From: Anaerolineaceae bacterium
Lineage (GTDB): Bacteria > Chloroflexota > Anaerolineae > Anaerolineales > Anaerolineaceae
DNA length: 8,403 bases
Assembly: GCA_014860845.1 (NCBI GenBank)
Contig: JACZIY010000687.1
Location: 1 to 8,403 of the forward strand
Reading direction: 5' to 3'
This document shows, in pieces, positions 6,346 to 8,403 of the stretch (position 1 is the first letter of the stretch; every line of letters starts with the position of its first letter). The translations under genes and the position numbers were made by a program. Below the pieces are notes generated by a model. It was not told the origin of the DNA. It saw only the letters and a program-made list of their open reading frames with translations, and did no database searches.

Positions 6346-7083
6346 ATGAATAATAATCCGAGAGTGATGTTAATTACAGGCGCGGCAGGTGGAATGGGCC
6401 GGGCGACCGTCGATTTATTTAATGAAAAAGATTGGATCGTTATTGGTGTTGATCGAAATGAATTTGGTCAATCATTTCCAGGCAATGGATTATTTATTCA
6501 GGCTGATATATCTGATCCAACCCAGCTTGAGGAGATTTATTCCTCTGTCAGGAATTTTACGGTCTCCCTGGATGCGGTGATCAATAATGCTGCTCTTCAG
6601 GTAGTAAAGCCGCTACTGGAAACGACAGTAGAAGAATGGGATGCAGTCATGGCATCAAATTTAAGGTCAGTATTTTTAGGGGCAAAATTGGCTTATCCTT
6701 TATTAAAAAATAAGGGTGGGGGAGCCATCGTAAATGTCTCTTCTGTGCACGCAATTGCGACATCTTCTGGTGTGGGTAGTTATGCAGCCAGTAAAGGGGG
6801 ATTGCTTGCACTGACACGATCCATGGCAATTGAGTTTGCGCAGGATAATATCCGGGTAAATGCCATTCTTCCAGGTGCTGTAGATACCCCTATGCTTTCA
6901 GCTCACCTGGATCAGATACGCCTGGAAAATTTGGCAAAACGGACAGTCAATGGCCGCATTGGTATGCCTTCCGAGATTGCGCATGCGATTTATTTTTTGG
7001 CTGATGACGAGCAGTCCTCCTTCATGACTGGACAGTCCATTGTTGTAGATGGTGGAGCGACAGCGAAGCTGAGTACGGAGTAA
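6346..7083 (+). CDS. Short-chain dehydrogenase/reductase (classical SDR, FabG-like)
   Basis: A 245-residue classical SDR that oxidises or reduces an alcohol/ketone, probably on a sugar precursor in the cytoplasm. It shows TGAAGGMG (11-18) for cofactor binding, D36 after the second strand (an NAD preference), NNAA (80-83), N105, and the catalytic triad S133, Y146, K150 (SSVHA and YAASK). PGAVDTPM follows, and the C-terminus has MTGQSIVVDGG. All catalytic residues are present and the length is normal. A ribosome site CAGGAA precedes the ATG, and the gap to the dehydrogenase gene is 12 bases. SDRs of this kind occur beside CMP-nonulosonate synthetases in some legionaminic acid loci (PtmA next to PtmB in Campylobacter). 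That parallel rests on context only, because SDR substrates cannot be told from motifs. Confidence 0.85.
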   Translation: MNNNPRVMLITGAAGGMGRATVDLFNEKDWIVIGVDRNEFGQSFPGNGLFIQADISDPTQLEEIYSSVRNFTVSLDAVINNAALQVVKPLLETTVEEWDAVMASNLRSVFLGAKLAYPLLKNKGGGAIVNVSSVHAIATSSGVGSYAASKGGLLALTRSMAIEFAQDNIRVNAILPGAVDTPMLSAHLDQIRLENLAKRTVNGRIGMPSEIAHAIYFLADDEQSSFMTGQSIVVDGGATAKLSTE

Positions 7084-7085
7084 TA

Positions 7086-7892
7086 ATGAAAGATCAGATC
7101 AAAAAGATACTTCCGGTGCCAGTGTTAAATGCCGTAAGAGATTCATTAGATTTTTTCAAACGAAGCAATGAGATTCCAGAAGCCTTTTTTCATTCCTGGC
7201 GGGTCACATCTCGCAAGGGTCTCGAACAGTTCCACAATATTCATCAAGGAAAACGATGTTTCATATTGGGGAATGGTCCCAGTCTGAAACAAACGGATCT
7301 TACAAAATTAAAAAATAAATATACAATTGGAATGAATCGAATTTATCTTGCCTTCGATGATTTGGGCTTTGAAACCAGTTATTACGTATCAGTCAACGAT
7401 CTGGTTATTGAACAATGTGCAAATGAAATTCTGGATTTAAAAATTCCTCGATTTGTTTCCTGGCGAGCCGGTAAGCAGTGGCTAACGCAGCAAGAGAATT
7501 TGTTCTTCCTATATACAACCTACACTGAACCGAAATTTGCAAAGGATATCCGAAATCGATTATGGGAAAGTGCTACAGTCACTTATGTAGCACTACAAAT
7601 TGCGTATTATATGGGATTTAGCGAAGTAATATTAATCGGTGTTGACCATAATTTCGAAACCAAAGGTAAAGCGAATACGACGATTATCTCCCAGGGCGAT
7701 GATCCCAACCATTTTCACCCGGGATACTTTGGAAAAGGGTTTCGATGGCAGTTACCTGATTTAGAAATGTCAGAAGTGGGGTACCGAATGGCAAAAGAAG
7801 CATTTGAAAAAGATGGTCGGAAAGTGCTGGATGCAACCATTGGCGGTAAATTAACCATTTTCGAAAAAGTTGATTTTAACAATCTTTTTTAA
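7086..7892 (+). CDS. MptE-like / DUF115 protein, candidate GT42-like CMP-sugar transferase
   Basis: A 268-residue protein of the group usually annotated '6-hydroxymethylpterin diphosphokinase MptE-like' (DUF115, the domain also found in Maf flagellin glycosyltransferases). It shows RCFILGNGPSLK (57-68), IGMNRIYLAF (81-90), SATVTYVALQIAYYMGFSEVILIGVDH (starting S162) and DPNHFHPGYFG (206-216). From memory, the GT42 sialyltransferase CstII has a matching series: GNGPSLK near its N-terminus, an asparagine in CNQFYF, a helix ending in ALGYKEIYLSGIDFY, and a histidine loop NSHYIGHS that contains the catalytic base. In this locus, with CMP-nonulosonate synthesis genes, a transferase role is more plausible than pterin metabolism. 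That remains inference. The first 40 residues look like a short basic/hydrophobic lead without a clear signal peptide. GGAG at 7077-7080 lies five bases before the ATG, and the gap to the SDR is two bases. Confidence 0.65.
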   Translation: MKDQIKKILPVPVLNAVRDSLDFFKRSNEIPEAFFHSWRVTSRKGLEQFHNIHQGKRCFILGNGPSLKQTDLTKLKNKYTIGMNRIYLAFDDLGFETSYYVSVNDLVIEQCANEILDLKIPRFVSWRAGKQWLTQQENLFFLYTTYTEPKFAKDIRNRLWESATVTYVALQIAYYMGFSEVILIGVDHNFETKGKANTTIISQGDDPNHFHPGYFGKGFRWQLPDLEMSEVGYRMAKEAFEKDGRKVLDATIGGKLTIFEKVDFNNLF

Positions 7893-7938
7893 GGGCAATC
7901 CTCAGAAAAAACTTCTTGTGATCTAACTAAAAAAAATC
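7893..7938. other. 46-base spacer, no clear signal
   Basis: The longest gap in the window. It is A-rich near its end and has no recognisable Shine-Dalgarno, convincing promoter or stable terminator. An in-frame TAA at 7924-7926 bounds the next gene, so its start cannot lie further upstream. Confidence 0.5.
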
Positions 7939-8403
7939 ATGAATAAACCACTCATTTCCATTATTACCCCATCATATAATCAATCAGATTATCTGGAAAA
8001 GGCGATGGTGTCCGTTCTGAATCAGGATTATCCCAATCTCGAATATATCATTGTGGATGGTAATTCTACGGATGGTAGCCAGGACATAATTAAGAAATAT
8101 GCGAATCGGTTAGCCTGGTGGGTATCTGAAAAAGACAATGGTCAGGCTGATGCCTTCAACAAAGGATTGATGCATGCTGGTGGAAAATATATTGGATGGT
8201 TAAATTCGGATGACCTGTATTTGGATGGAGTGGTTTCAGAGGCGATTGAATTATTGGAATCAAATCCTGAGATTGTATTTGTATTCGGAGATGTTCAGTC
8301 GATTAATGAAATCGGCGAAATAATCAATATCATGAAATATGGGAACTGGAGCCTGGTGGATTTGATGCAATTTAAGATGATTGGTCAACCCGCAGTATTT
8401 ATG
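7939..8403 (+). CDS. Family 2 glycosyltransferase (3' partial)
   Basis: The first 155 residues of a canonical GT2 enzyme. The frame remains open at the window end. It has SIITPSYNQSDYLEKA (7-22), YIIVDGNSTDGS (36-47), the donor-loop EKDNGQADAFNKG (64-76) and the metal-binding LNSDD (88-92), the normal DxD position that the earlier GT2 gene lacks. This N-terminal part matches the 'WcaA-like' GT2 enzymes in which the SEKDNGQxDAxNKG segment is common. It should transfer a sugar from a nucleotide donor onto a lipid-linked glycan in the cytoplasm; donor and acceptor are unknown. The ATG at 7939 is the first after an in-frame TAA. It has no Shine-Dalgarno but an A-rich stretch just upstream, unlike most of its neighbours, so translation may be weaker or rely on A-rich initiation. 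Confidence 0.85.
   Translation, partial: MNKPLISIITPSYNQSDYLEKAMVSVLNQDYPNLEYIIVDGNSTDGSQDIIKKYANRLAWWVSEKDNGQADAFNKGLMHAGGKYIGWLNSDDLYLDGVVSEAIELLESNPEIVFVFGDVQSINEIGEIINIMKYGNWSLVDLMQFKMIGQPAVFM

Noticed and set aside
7885..7910. T6...A6 inverted repeat after the MptE-like gene as a terminator
   Set aside because: The stem would be only six A-T pairs with a 14-base loop and no G+C core, too weak for a terminator.
7919..7927. TGATCTAAC as an extended -10 promoter for the last gene
   Set aside because: Only four of six -10 bases match, and the transcript would begin about five bases before the ATG. No supporting -35 is seen.

Overview
The window is a stretch of surface-glycan biosynthesis genes, all on the + strand and packed tightly enough to be one operon or two abutting ones. 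It holds seven complete genes, one gene cut at its 5' end (bases 1-1185) and one cut at its 3' end (7939-8403). No gap between genes exceeds about 50 bases. I saw no RNA genes, CRISPR arrays, insertion sequences or other mobile elements. The DNA is fairly A+T-rich by eye, and the genes use the standard code with ATG starts, mostly with Shine-Dalgarno sequences or overlapping stop/start codons. This indicates a bacterium. The protein types (SAF-less NeuB, NeuA-phosphatase fusion, MptE-like protein, capsule-type GT-B) would suit an environmental lineage such as Chloroflexota/Anaerolineae, but that placement is a low-confidence guess.

Bases 1-2081 form a nonulosonic (sialic) acid module. A CMP-acylneuraminate cytidylyltransferase fused to a KdsC-like HAD phosphatase is followed by a NeuB-type synthase that lacks the usual C-terminal SAF (antifreeze-like) domain. 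Having a phosphatase suggests synthesis through a phosphorylated intermediate, as in animal Neu5Ac or KDN synthesis, rather than the direct NeuB route of many pathogens.

Bases 2081-5330 carry a capsule-type GT-B protein with four clustered cysteines, a family 2 glycosyltransferase without the usual DxD, and a second, distinct CMP-sugar cytidylyltransferase. The junctions from the NeuB gene to the second cytidylyltransferase overlap by 1 or 4 bases, so translation is probably coupled.

At 5330 the chain of overlaps breaks. The break carries an extended -10 element inside a perfect inverted repeat, which may be an internal regulated promoter. Bases 5362-7892 encode a D-2-hydroxyacid dehydrogenase, a short-chain dehydrogenase/reductase and an MptE-like (DUF115) protein whose motifs recall GT42 sialyltransferases and flagellin-modifying Maf proteins. 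A second family 2 glycosyltransferase begins at 7939 and leaves the window.

Together the genes could make one CMP-activated nonulosonate, make or activate a second acidic sugar, and transfer these onto a surface polysaccharide or glycoprotein. The most unusual points are the two non-identical cytidylyltransferases, the oxidoreductase pair beside the second one, and two candidate transferases that could use CMP-sugars.
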